Source of the DNA: Elusimicrobia bacterium CG06_land_8_20_14_3_00_38_11
Lineage (GTDB): Bacteria > Elusimicrobiota > UBA8919
Length of the DNA stretch: 10,071 nt
Assembly (NCBI GenBank): GCA_002780205.1
Contig: PEVQ01000158.1
Coordinates: 1-10,071 of the forward strand
Reading direction: 5' to 3'
The translations under genes were made by a program, and so were the position numbers. This document shows, one piece after another, positions 1 to 5,652 of the stretch. Numbering within the stretch: the stretch's first letter is position 1; each line of letters opens with the position of its first letter. The notes beneath the pieces are model-generated. The model was not told the origin of the DNA, did no database searches, and saw only the letters and a program-made list of their open reading frames with translations.

Positions 1-1
1 G

Positions 2-355
2 CTTTTGGGACGAACAAGTATAGAAGAAAACGAAGGGCTTCTGATAAAAAATTGCAATTGGATTCATATGTTTTTTATGAAGTTCCCGATAGACGCGATA
101 TTTTTGAGAACGCAGAAAACAAATTTGCAAAATGACGGGTTTCAACCCGCCGTCAATGGTTGTAGCCCCCGACTTCAGTCGGGGGTGAGCGAAGCGAATA
201 GCATTTACAAAGTTGTAAAAATTAGGCATAATATAAAGCCGTGGCGGCTCAGTTCGCCGATTCTCCGTGCGGATTCAGTTCTGGAAATAAAATCGGAGAC
301 AGCAAAAAATATAGTTTCAATCGGCGACGAGTTAAAAATTATGGAGGAAGTATGA
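2..355 (+). CDS. DUF192 family protein, 5'-truncated by window edge, with in-frame repeat insert
   Basis: This is the C-terminal part of a DUF192 protein, a small beta-rich family often exported and mostly of unknown function. The reading frame is open to the window edge, so the true start lies upstream. Family hallmarks seen are LGRTSIEENEGLL at the left, then FFMKFPIDAIFL, then VVKIRHNIKPWR and SVLEIKSETA...IGDELKI at the end. Family members normally have about 5-7 residues between the IDxIFL strand and the VVKI strand. Here there are about 30 extra residues, encoded by palindromic repeat DNA at about 134-206, which keeps the frame open. The stop overlaps the start of the secretin gene (ATGA at 352-355), implying translational coupling. 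Family assignment is confident. Whether the protein folds with the insert is unknown. Confidence 0.8.
   Translation, partial: LLGRTSIEENEGLLIKNCNWIHMFFMKFPIDAIFLRTQKTNLQNDGFQPAVNGCSPRLQSGVSEANSIYKVVKIRHNIKPWRLSSPILRADSVLEIKSETAKNIVSIGDELKIMEEV
134..206. repeat. Palindromic repeat inserted in frame inside the DUF192 gene
   Basis: Two adjacent hairpins are visible. The first is an imperfect palindrome at 134-154, with GGGTT at 137-141 facing AACCC at 144-148. The second is a perfect 9-bp stem, CCCCCGACT at 166-174 facing AGTCGGGGG at 177-185 across two bases. It is followed by GAGCGAAGCGAATAGC. The G+C-rich character differs sharply from the flanking AT-rich gene. The outer limits are approximate, set by where DUF192 similarity resumes. 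It resembles the small interspersed palindromes common in many bacterial genomes. Its placement within a coding sequence without breaking the frame recalls the Rickettsia palindromic elements. Confidence 0.7.
343..347 (+). promoter_or_regulatory. Shine-Dalgarno site for the secretin gene
   Basis: GGAGG lies four bases upstream of the ATG at 352, inside the last codons of the DUF192 gene. It supports 352 as the secretin start, although the spacing is a little short. Confidence 0.6.
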
Positions 356-1326
356 GGCAGGTTAAAGGTAAAAAGTTAAAGGTTAAAAGTTATGGTTTAG
401 TTGTCATTCTGAGGCAAAGCCGAAGAATCTCGTTTTTGAGATGCTTCACTTCGTTCAGCATGACACTTTGTGTCATTTTTCATTTTACATTTGTAATTTT
501 TAATTGCCTTTATTGCGAAGGTACTCCGGCAGTGGTTAAGACAATTACAGACGAGTCGTCAAGCGAGGACCTGTCGGCGCTCAACGAGATTAACAAAAGA
601 AAAAACAAACTTGTCCACATCGCAATTGAGGCGGTTGAGATAAAAAACGAGTCGGCACGCACTCTCGGAATAAAATTGGTTGATACGGTGCAGGTCGGTG
701 AAGTTGCCCATACTGTGGACGGGCGAGTTCCCGCTACTATGACGGATGTTCCCGCATTGTTCAGGGTTGGAGAATTCGCCCGTTGGACATCGCTTTCGGC
801 GGATATAAAACTTATGGTTTCAAAAGGTGCGGCGCGTCTGTTGGCAAAACCGAAAATCATTGCGAAGTCGGAGACAAACGCATTTTTTACCGTCGGCGGA
901 GAAGTTCCATATGCGGTTGTGACAAGAGACGGCGTTAATATTGAGTGGAAGGAATACGGCACACGCGTCAATCTTTTACCTACAGTGCTTGACAATAATC
1001 AAGTCGGGCTTTCAATTTTTACCGATGTCTCCGATTTGGATTATGCCCACGGCGTCGTTATTTCAGGGTTTTCTCTTCCCGCAGTGATAACAAGAAAAGC
1101 ATCTTCGTCGGTTATTTTGAGGGACGGCGAAACCCTGGCACTCGCGGGCTTGGAGAGAAATTTCAAAGAGGAGACGACTTCCGGTGTTCCGCTTCTATCG
1201 GATATCCCGATTTTAGGACAACTTTTTTCGCACAAGACATTTACCGATATAAAAACAACCGTTGTAATTTTCATAACGCCGACAATAGTAAAAGAAGGCG
1301 CACCGATAGAAAAGACACCGTATTAA
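352..1326 (+). CDS. Short secretin (type II/IV pilus secretin family) with repeat-derived signal peptide
   Basis: This gene encodes a 324-residue protein of the bacterial secretin family, which forms outer-membrane channels for type II secretion, type IV pili and Tad pili. The C-terminal secretin domain (about 145-314) is clear: LLAKPKIIAKSETNAFFTVG near 163-182, EYGTRVNLLPTV near 201-212, and the signature VPLLSDIPILGQLF at 279-292 followed by TTVVIFITPTIV. Only one short periplasmic segment (about 88-140, HIAIEAVEI...) precedes it, so it is much shorter than PilQ/GspD and nearer the size of CpaC-type secretins. I chose ATG 352 because it overlaps the upstream stop (ATGA) and has GGAGG before it; the frame is open further upstream but only as a shadow of DUF192. 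Residues 4-53 (basic stretch, then a hydrophobic run at about 38-53) act as a plausible signal peptide yet are encoded by repeat DNA. Which appendage it serves cannot be told from the window. Confidence 0.82.
   Translation: MRQVKGKKLKVKSYGLVVILRQSRRISFLRCFTSFSMTLCVIFHFTFVIFNCLYCEGTPAVVKTITDESSSEDLSALNEINKRKNKLVHIAIEAVEIKNESARTLGIKLVDTVQVGEVAHTVDGRVPATMTDVPALFRVGEFARWTSLSADIKLMVSKGAARLLAKPKIIAKSETNAFFTVGGEVPYAVVTRDGVNIEWKEYGTRVNLLPTVLDNNQVGLSIFTDVSDLDYAHGVVISGFSLPAVITRKASSSVILRDGETLALAGLERNFKEETTSGVPLLSDIPILGQLFSHKTFTDIKTTVVIFITPTIVKEGAPIEKTPY
358..506. repeat. Degenerate tandem-arm element inside the secretin gene, with a second repeat nested in it
   Basis: The upstream stop (TGA, 353-355) is followed at once by GGCAG, matching the left end of the elements at 1327, 3250 and 4530. 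Next comes a direct-repeat arm with units such as GTTAAAGGT/AAAAGTTAAAGG (361-390). Near 475-506 lies a T-rich arm whose reverse complement resembles the left arm when G/A differences are allowed. Between them sits the independent repeat at 403-464. The right boundary is uncertain because no clear CTG-TGTT end is present. Confidence 0.45.
403..464. repeat. GTCATTCTGAG-type inverted repeat
   Basis: The left arm starts GTCATTCTGAG and ends GAATCTC at about 431. The right arm starts GAGATGCTTC and ends CAGCATGAC at 464. The reverse complement of the right arm aligns with the left along its whole length with a few differences. This matches a small inverted repeat I recognise from many bacterial genomes (GTCATTCTGAGC...GAATCTC). 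Here it lies inside the coding sequence of the secretin signal peptide, translating to roughly VILRQSRRISFLRCFTSFSM. Confidence 0.7.
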
Positions 1327-1428
1327 AAAGGCAGTGAATGAACAAGTGGATAAGTGGTTAGTGGTTAGTGGTTAGGTTTTATAATCACTTAATCACTTAA
1401 TCACTTAAACACTAATCACTGGTGTTAA
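1327..1428 (+). repeat. Tandem-arm hairpin element filling the secretin-pilB gap
   Basis: The element occupies every base between the secretin stop and the pilB ATG. The left end is AAAGG then CAGTGA (1332-1337). The right end is TCACTG (1416-1421) then GTGTTAA and ATG. The left arm has units AAGTGGAT, AAGTGGTT, AGTGGTT, AGTGGTT. The right arm has three copies of TAATCACT (1382-1405), then TAAACACT and AATCACT. The arms pair with G-U wobbles (GUGG with UCAC) around a TTTT-containing loop near 1376-1381. No other ribosome-binding site is present before the ATG. The AAAGG at 1327-1331 is separated from the ATG by the element, but only by 7 nt if the stem folds. Confidence 0.75.
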
Positions 1429-3249
1429 ATGGCACAAACATCAAGCAAAAAAAAATCATGCAAGGAAATTCTATCGGACAAAAATGTCCTGACCGCAGAG
1501 CAGCTCGCCGCGGTTGAGCAAGAAATAAAAAAGTCCGGCGCCCTTTTTCAGCAGCAGGTTGTGGATATGAAACTTGTTGAAAAAGGCAAGGTTCTAAAAC
1601 TTCTTTCAAACGAGTGGGCTGTCAAGGCGATTGATTTGTCCGTTATGGATGTTGACCCGGAAATCGTTAAAATTATGCCCAAGCAGTCGGCAAAAAGATA
1701 CAATGCAGTGCCTTTCGCGAAGGAAGAAAATATTTTATTCGTAGCGATGGCCGAGCCGCGTGATTTATTCGCCATTGAGGATATAAATCTCAGGACAGGT
1801 TTCCATGTCCAGCCGTATCTTGCTCTTCCCGATGATATAAAAGGCGTTTTGAATAAGAGTTATGGGGCTGAAGAGGCGGCTCCGATTCCGGAAGAAGACG
1901 AGGAAGAACAACAAACGGCGACCATATCATCTGCTGCCGATGCGGATGAAGCGAAAGAACTCACAGCCGAACTTATTGCCGGATTAGATACCGGCGACGA
2001 AGTGCAAGTGGATAAATCGGCGCAAGGAGAATCAACCGATATTATGCAGGTTGATACATCCGCGCCTGAGATTGAAAAACTTGTCAACGCTATAATTTTA
2101 GAAGCAATCCGACTTAAAGCATCTGATATACATGTGGAACCGATGGAAAAACGTCTAATCGTCAGATATCGTGTTGACGGTAATTTAAGACGTTCAACCT
2201 TCAAAATTCCAATATCTTTCAAACAGGCGCTGATTGCGAAAATAAAAATTATGACCGGTTCAATGAACATTACCGAACGCAGGGTTCCGCAGGACGGCAG
2301 AATTCAGGTTAAAGCAAAGGGCAAGCCGATTGAGTTTCGCGTCAGTATAATTCCCACTATCTACGGCGAAAGTGCGGTTATGAGAATTTTGGACCGTTCC
2401 GGCTCGTCTGCAAAATTAGAGCAATTAGGTTTTTTACCGGATACTATTGAAAAGTTCATGGCATCACTTGCTAAGCCGTACGGTCTGATTCTCGTATGCG
2501 GACCCACCGGAAGCGGTAAATCATACACACTATCAGCCGCCCTTGCCGCGATAAAAGACCCCACGGAAAAAATTTTAACCGCCGAAAATCCGGTTGAATA
2601 TAACCTTGACGGCGTTATGCAGGTCCAGGTGAACCCGGATTTGAAAATGGGTGATAAGGTTTTTGATTTTGCCCTGGCTTTGCGCTCTTTTCTCAGACAG
2701 GACCCGGACATAATTATGGTCGGAGAAATCAGAGATAAAGAAACCGGGCAGATAGCGATGGAGGCGGCGATGACCGGGCATCTGGTTTTATCAACGGTTC
2801 ACACCAACGATGCACCGTCGGCGATTTCCCGTCTGTCTGAAATGGGAATACATACGTTTCTTGTTGCGAACACGACGGAGTGCATACTTGCCCAGCGGCT
2901 CATAAGAACGCTTTGCAAAAATTGTAAAGAACCGGATCCCAATCCGCCGGAGGAATTATTAAAAATGTTAACCGTTCATAAAATTGATTACTCAAAAGCG
3001 ACATTTATGAAAGCGCATCAGGGCGGCTGTCCCAAATGCGGCGGAAGCGGAATGAAAGGGCGGACGGCTATTCACGAACTTTTGGTTATGGACGAGGAAT
3101 TAAAAAGATTTTGCATAAAAGAGGTCTCCGTGGGGCCCATAAGAGATATGGCTGTCAAACACGGTATGCGACTGTTGGTGGAGGATGGACTGGTAAAGGT
3201 TACGATGGGTGTTACAACTCTTGAAGAAGTAATGACGGCCGCTACATAG
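1429..3249 (+). CDS. pilB: Type IV pilus / type II secretion assembly ATPase (PilB/GspE family)
   Basis: This 606-residue protein is a full-length hexameric secretion ATPase of the PilB/GspE family, which works at the cytoplasmic face of the inner membrane to drive pilus or pseudopilus assembly. An N-terminal T2SSE_N-like domain spans about 10-145. An acidic linker rich in E, D, A and T follows (about 146-215). The catalytic part has SDIHVEP at 232-238, the Walker A GPTGSGKS at 358-365 (K364), the Walker B region DPDIIMVGE at 425-433 and the His box GHLVLSTVHTND at 450-461. A zinc-binding four-cysteine knuckle is present: C496, C499, C534, C537. All key residues are present, so it should be active. 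PilB rather than GspE is a choice made on the general look only. The start codon is set by the repeat element ending directly before it. Confidence 0.88.
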   Translation: MAQTSSKKKSCKEILSDKNVLTAEQLAAVEQEIKKSGALFQQQVVDMKLVEKGKVLKLLSNEWAVKAIDLSVMDVDPEIVKIMPKQSAKRYNAVPFAKEENILFVAMAEPRDLFAIEDINLRTGFHVQPYLALPDDIKGVLNKSYGAEEAAPIPEEDEEEQQTATISSAADADEAKELTAELIAGLDTGDEVQVDKSAQGESTDIMQVDTSAPEIEKLVNAIILEAIRLKASDIHVEPMEKRLIVRYRVDGNLRRSTFKIPISFKQALIAKIKIMTGSMNITERRVPQDGRIQVKAKGKPIEFRVSIIPTIYGESAVMRILDRSGSSAKLEQLGFLPDTIEKFMASLAKPYGLILVCGPTGSGKSYTLSAALAAIKDPTEKILTAENPVEYNLDGVMQVQVNPDLKMGDKVFDFALALRSFLRQDPDIIMVGEIRDKETGQIAMEAAMTGHLVLSTVHTNDAPSAISRLSEMGIHTFLVANTTECILAQRLIRTLCKNCKEPDPNPPEELLKMLTVHKIDYSKATFMKAHQGGCPKCGGSGMKGRTAIHELLVMDEELKRFCIKEVSVGPIRDMAVKHGMRLLVEDGLVKVTMGVTTLEEVMTAAT

Positions 3250-3374
3250 AGAGGCAGTGAGAAAAAGCGGTTAGTGGTTAGTGGTTAGTGGTTAGTGGTT
3301 AGGTTTTACTTAATCACTTAATCACTTAATCACTCAATCACTCAATCACTTAATCACTTAATCACTGATGTTGA
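3250..3374 (+). repeat. Tandem-arm hairpin element filling the pilB-HD-GYP gap
   Basis: This element again fills the gap exactly from stop to start. The left end is AGAGG then CAGTGA (3255-3260). The right end is TCACTG (3362-3367), then ATGTTGA and ATG at 3375. The left arm has about five units of the 7-mer GTGGTTA (3268-3302, the first with one change). The right arm has seven units of an 8-mer, TAATCACT (five copies) or CAATCACT (two copies), at 3311-3366. The arms pair through G-U wobbles with the unequal unit lengths giving small bulges, and the turn contains GGTTTTA. The ends match the elements at 1327 and 4530. Confidence 0.78.
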
Positions 3375-4529
3375 ATGCCAAAATGCACTAATTGCGGATT
3401 TATATTCAGATATGACAAATGTCCTCGCTGCGGAACTCCGGCCCCGCAGAGCGGGATTAAAAATGCTCCGGCTGCGCCGCCGCCGCTCGCTCAAAAAACC
3501 GATGAGAATAAATCCGAACTCAACCAGTTTTTTGAAATTGTCTGTTCTATAACAACCACTTCTGATGTTGACTCGGTGCTGAAAAAAGTTGGCTCCGCAG
3601 CCGAAAAACTCACGCTTACAATGGCGTCTTCAATTATGCTTTTGGATGATGACGGGAAAAATCTTTATTTCAAGGTGGCAAGCGGAGACAAAGGCACAAT
3701 CCTTACGAAACTGAAAGTTCCCGTCGGCGAAGGTATTGCCGGCTGGGTCGCAGCGAACAAACAGCCGTTAATTATTCAGGATGTATCAGTTGATGCGAGA
3801 TTCACCGGAAAAATTGATTCCGAGTCGGGTTTCAAAACAAAATCAATTTTGTGCGTTCCTTTAATTGCTAATGATGAACTTGTGGGCGTCGCTGAGGTTC
3901 TTAACAAAATTGACGGTTCTAATTTTACCGAAAACGATAAAGCGATTTTAACCAGTTTGTCCAATTTTGCCGCCGTCGCGATCGTCAATGCCAAAAATAT
4001 TTCCGGCCAGCAGAACTTTTTCGCCAATGTTTTTGAGATATTAACGACTGCGTTTGAGGCAAATGATAAAAGATTTTCCGGGCATTGTTTTAAGGTTGCC
4101 CAACTTTCAACCGCAATCGCAAGAGAACTTAACATCACCGGCTCTCACTACAAAGACATCTACTATGCCGCAGTTCTGCACGATGTCGGATTTATTGCTG
4201 AGCCGGAGTATTCAATTTTGGAGCACAGCAGCAACAGAGTTCATCCGATAAAGGGCTACGAGATGATAAAAAATATAAATCTTCTGAAGTCCGCCGCCGG
4301 CTTGATAAAATATCATCATTTGATGTATGACGGTTCCGGTTTTCCCGCCGAGGGTTTGAAAAAAGAGGCAATTCCCGTCGGAAGCCGCATAATTTCACTT
4401 GTTGAAGCGGTTGAAGATATGAGATTTTCCGTTTATCCGGAAGAAAAAATCAGACAAACAGTTGAGTCGCAAAAAGGAATAAAATTTGACCCCGTCATAG
4501 CGGATATCTACCTGAAAATCAGCGAATAA
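3375..4529 (+). CDS. Zinc-ribbon / GAF / HD-GYP-like signalling protein
   Basis: This 384-residue protein has three parts. A zinc ribbon at the very N-terminus carries C4, C7, C16 and C19. A proline/alanine linker leads to a GAF sensor domain (about 50-207; VPVGEGIAGWVA at 115-126, SILCVPL at 157-163). An HD-GYP-like domain runs from about 215 to 384, with H237, HD at 269-270, H290 in HPIKG, HH at 314-315 and DGSGFP at 319-324. HD-GYP enzymes hydrolyse cyclic di-GMP. Several signature positions differ here: HDxGK is HDVGF, HHE is HHL, GYP is GFP, and the DxxDAL segment is VEAVEDM. Metal ligands seem mostly kept, so activity is uncertain; a binding-only or altered-substrate role is possible. 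There is no signal peptide or membrane segment, so it is probably cytoplasmic. Placement beside the assembly ATPase suggests control of the pilus or secretion machine, which is inference. Confidence 0.8.
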   Translation: MPKCTNCGFIFRYDKCPRCGTPAPQSGIKNAPAAPPPLAQKTDENKSELNQFFEIVCSITTTSDVDSVLKKVGSAAEKLTLTMASSIMLLDDDGKNLYFKVASGDKGTILTKLKVPVGEGIAGWVAANKQPLIIQDVSVDARFTGKIDSESGFKTKSILCVPLIANDELVGVAEVLNKIDGSNFTENDKAILTSLSNFAAVAIVNAKNISGQQNFFANVFEILTTAFEANDKRFSGHCFKVAQLSTAIARELNITGSHYKDIYYAAVLHDVGFIAEPEYSILEHSSNRVHPIKGYEMIKNINLLKSAAGLIKYHHLMYDGSGFPAEGLKKEAIPVGSRIISLVEAVEDMRFSVYPEEKIRQTVESQKGIKFDPVIADIYLKISE

Positions 4530-4609
4530 AAAGGCAGAAAGTAGGAAGTGGGAAGTAGAAAGTGGATTTTAACTACTCCCTACTGCCTACTCACTACTCC
4601 CTGATGTTA
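4530..4609 (+). repeat. Tandem-arm hairpin element (different repeat unit) filling the HD-GYP-nadA gap
   Basis: The ends match the two preceding elements: stop, AAAGG, CAG (4535-4537) on the left; CTG (4601-4603), ATGTTA and ATG on the right. The arms carry a different 7-mer series: AGTAGGA, AGTGGGA, AGTAGAA, AGTGG on the left. The two arms are each 31 nt (4535-4565 and 4573-4603), with a 7-nt loop ATTTTAA. They align without gaps at 22 of 31 positions as reverse complements, 24 if G-U pairs are allowed. Confidence 0.75.
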
Positions 4610-5518
4610 ATGGATATAATTGAAGAAATAAATCGTCTGCGTATTGAAAAACGGGCGGTGATTTTAGCCCATAACTATCAACTTCCTGAAATTCAGGATA
4701 TTGCAGATTTCGTCGGCGATTCCCTGGAATTGTCAAGAAAAGCGGCGGTCACCGATGCCAAAATTATTGTTTTCTGCGGTGTCCATTTTATGGCGGAGAC
4801 GGCGAAAATTTTATCTCCGTCAAAGACCGTTCTTCTGCCGGATTTAAGAAGCGGATGTCCTCTGGCAAATACAATTACCGTTGAGGATGTAAGAAAACTC
4901 CGTCTTGCAAATCCGGAAGCGGCATTTATCTGCTACATTAACACATCCGCCGATGTCAAAGCCGAGTGTGATATCTGCTGCACTTCGTCAAATGCCGTTG
5001 ATGCGGTCAATTCCGTTTCAGCCGAAACTGTCGTATTTCTGCCCGACAGAAATCTCGGGAATTATGTTTCCAAACACACGGCGAGAAAAATGATTATTTG
5101 GAACGGTTTTTGTCCGACTCATGAAAATCTGAAAGCAGAGGATGTTGTTGAATTAAAAAAAGATTATCCCGCCGCCAAATTTGTAGCACACCCGGAATGC
5201 ACGGCGGATGTTTTACAATATGCCGATAAAATCACCTCAACATCGGGAATTATAAAATATGTGAAAACGGAATCGTCAAAATATTTCATTATAGGCACCG
5301 AAACGGCGATTTTGCACCGTCTGAAAAAGGAAAGCCCCGATAAAAATTTTATCCCCGCCAGTCGGAAAATGTTTTGCCCGAATATGAAATACAACAACCT
5401 TGAATCGCTTTACGAATCGCTTGTCAACGAACAACCCGAAATAGAAGTTCCCGAAAAAATAAGAGAAAAAGCATTTTTGACGATTGACAGAATGCTTAAA
5501 ATCGGCAAAAAGGATTAA
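4610..5518 (+). CDS. nadA: Quinolinate synthase A
   Basis: NadA condenses iminoaspartate with dihydroxyacetone phosphate to quinolinate, using a [4Fe-4S] cluster, in de novo NAD synthesis. The 302-residue length fits the short NadA form. The N-terminal ILAHNYQLPEIQDIADFVGD and the YINTSADVKAE region (109-119) are typical. The three cluster cysteines expected for the family are present: C83 (SGCPLA), C168 (GFCPTH) and C255 (MFCPNMKYN). I chose ATG 4610 over ATG 4604 and over an upstream in-frame ATG at 4562, because residues from 4562 would be translated from the repeat element, and the other two elements end with the same (A/G)TGTT(A/G)A spacer directly before ATG. NadB, its partner, follows after a repeat-filled gap of 134 bases. 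Confidence 0.95.
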   Translation: MDIIEEINRLRIEKRAVILAHNYQLPEIQDIADFVGDSLELSRKAAVTDAKIIVFCGVHFMAETAKILSPSKTVLLPDLRSGCPLANTITVEDVRKLRLANPEAAFICYINTSADVKAECDICCTSSNAVDAVNSVSAETVVFLPDRNLGNYVSKHTARKMIIWNGFCPTHENLKAEDVVELKKDYPAAKFVAHPECTADVLQYADKITSTSGIIKYVKTESSKYFIIGTETAILHRLKKESPDKNFIPASRKMFCPNMKYNNLESLYESLVNEQPEIEVPEKIREKAFLTIDRMLKIGKKD

Positions 5519-5528
5519 TTTTGTTTTA

Positions 5529-5638
5529 ACCACAGAGAAAAACAAGCCACAGAATTTCACAGAAAAGCACAGAAAGAATTCAATAAAAATCCGTGTTAAT
5601 CTGTGGCAATCTGTGGCAAATGTCTTTGACTCTGTGGT
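5529..5638 (+). repeat. CACAGA/TCTGTGG inverted tandem-arm element between nadA and nadB
   Basis: The ends are a perfect 9-bp inverted repeat, ACCACAGAG (5529-5537) and CTCTGTGGT (5630-5638). The left half repeats CACAGA-like words four times (near 5531, 5548, 5558 and 5568). The right half repeats TCTGTGG three times (near 5610, 5620 and 5631). The reverse complement of the right half aligns with the left half. The layout is like the elements at 1327, 3250 and 4530 but the end sequences differ and no GG-CAG/CTG-TGTT boundary is present. Words like AACCACAGAG are familiar from interspersed repeats in other bacteria. Confidence 0.7.
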
Positions 5639-5652
5639 AAGATTTTATTTTT

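Noticed and set aside
241..351. Longer secretin start at an upstream in-frame codon
   Set aside because: This part overlaps the well-conserved DUF192 coding frame. ATG 352 has a Shine-Dalgarno site and an ATGA overlap.
510..995. Open frame on the minus strand opposite the secretin gene (161 codons)
   Set aside because: It is a shadow of a well-supported gene with no recognisable domain or ribosome site. Other minus-strand frames opposite pilB, nadA, nadB and the PLP enzyme were rejected for the same reason.
1327..1428. Intergenic hairpins as intrinsic terminators
   Set aside because: The right arm is followed directly by a start codon and not by a T tract, the stems are AU/GU-rich, and the genes look co-transcribed.
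3268..3366. Regular short repeats resembling a CRISPR array
   Set aside because: Units are 7-8 bases with no unique spacers, and the two halves are reverse complements of one another; this is a tandem-arm hairpin.
4562..4609. Longer NadA N-terminus from an upstream in-frame ATG at 4562
   Set aside because: The added residues are translated repeat DNA with no similarity to NadA, and ATG 4610 is placed as in the two sister elements.
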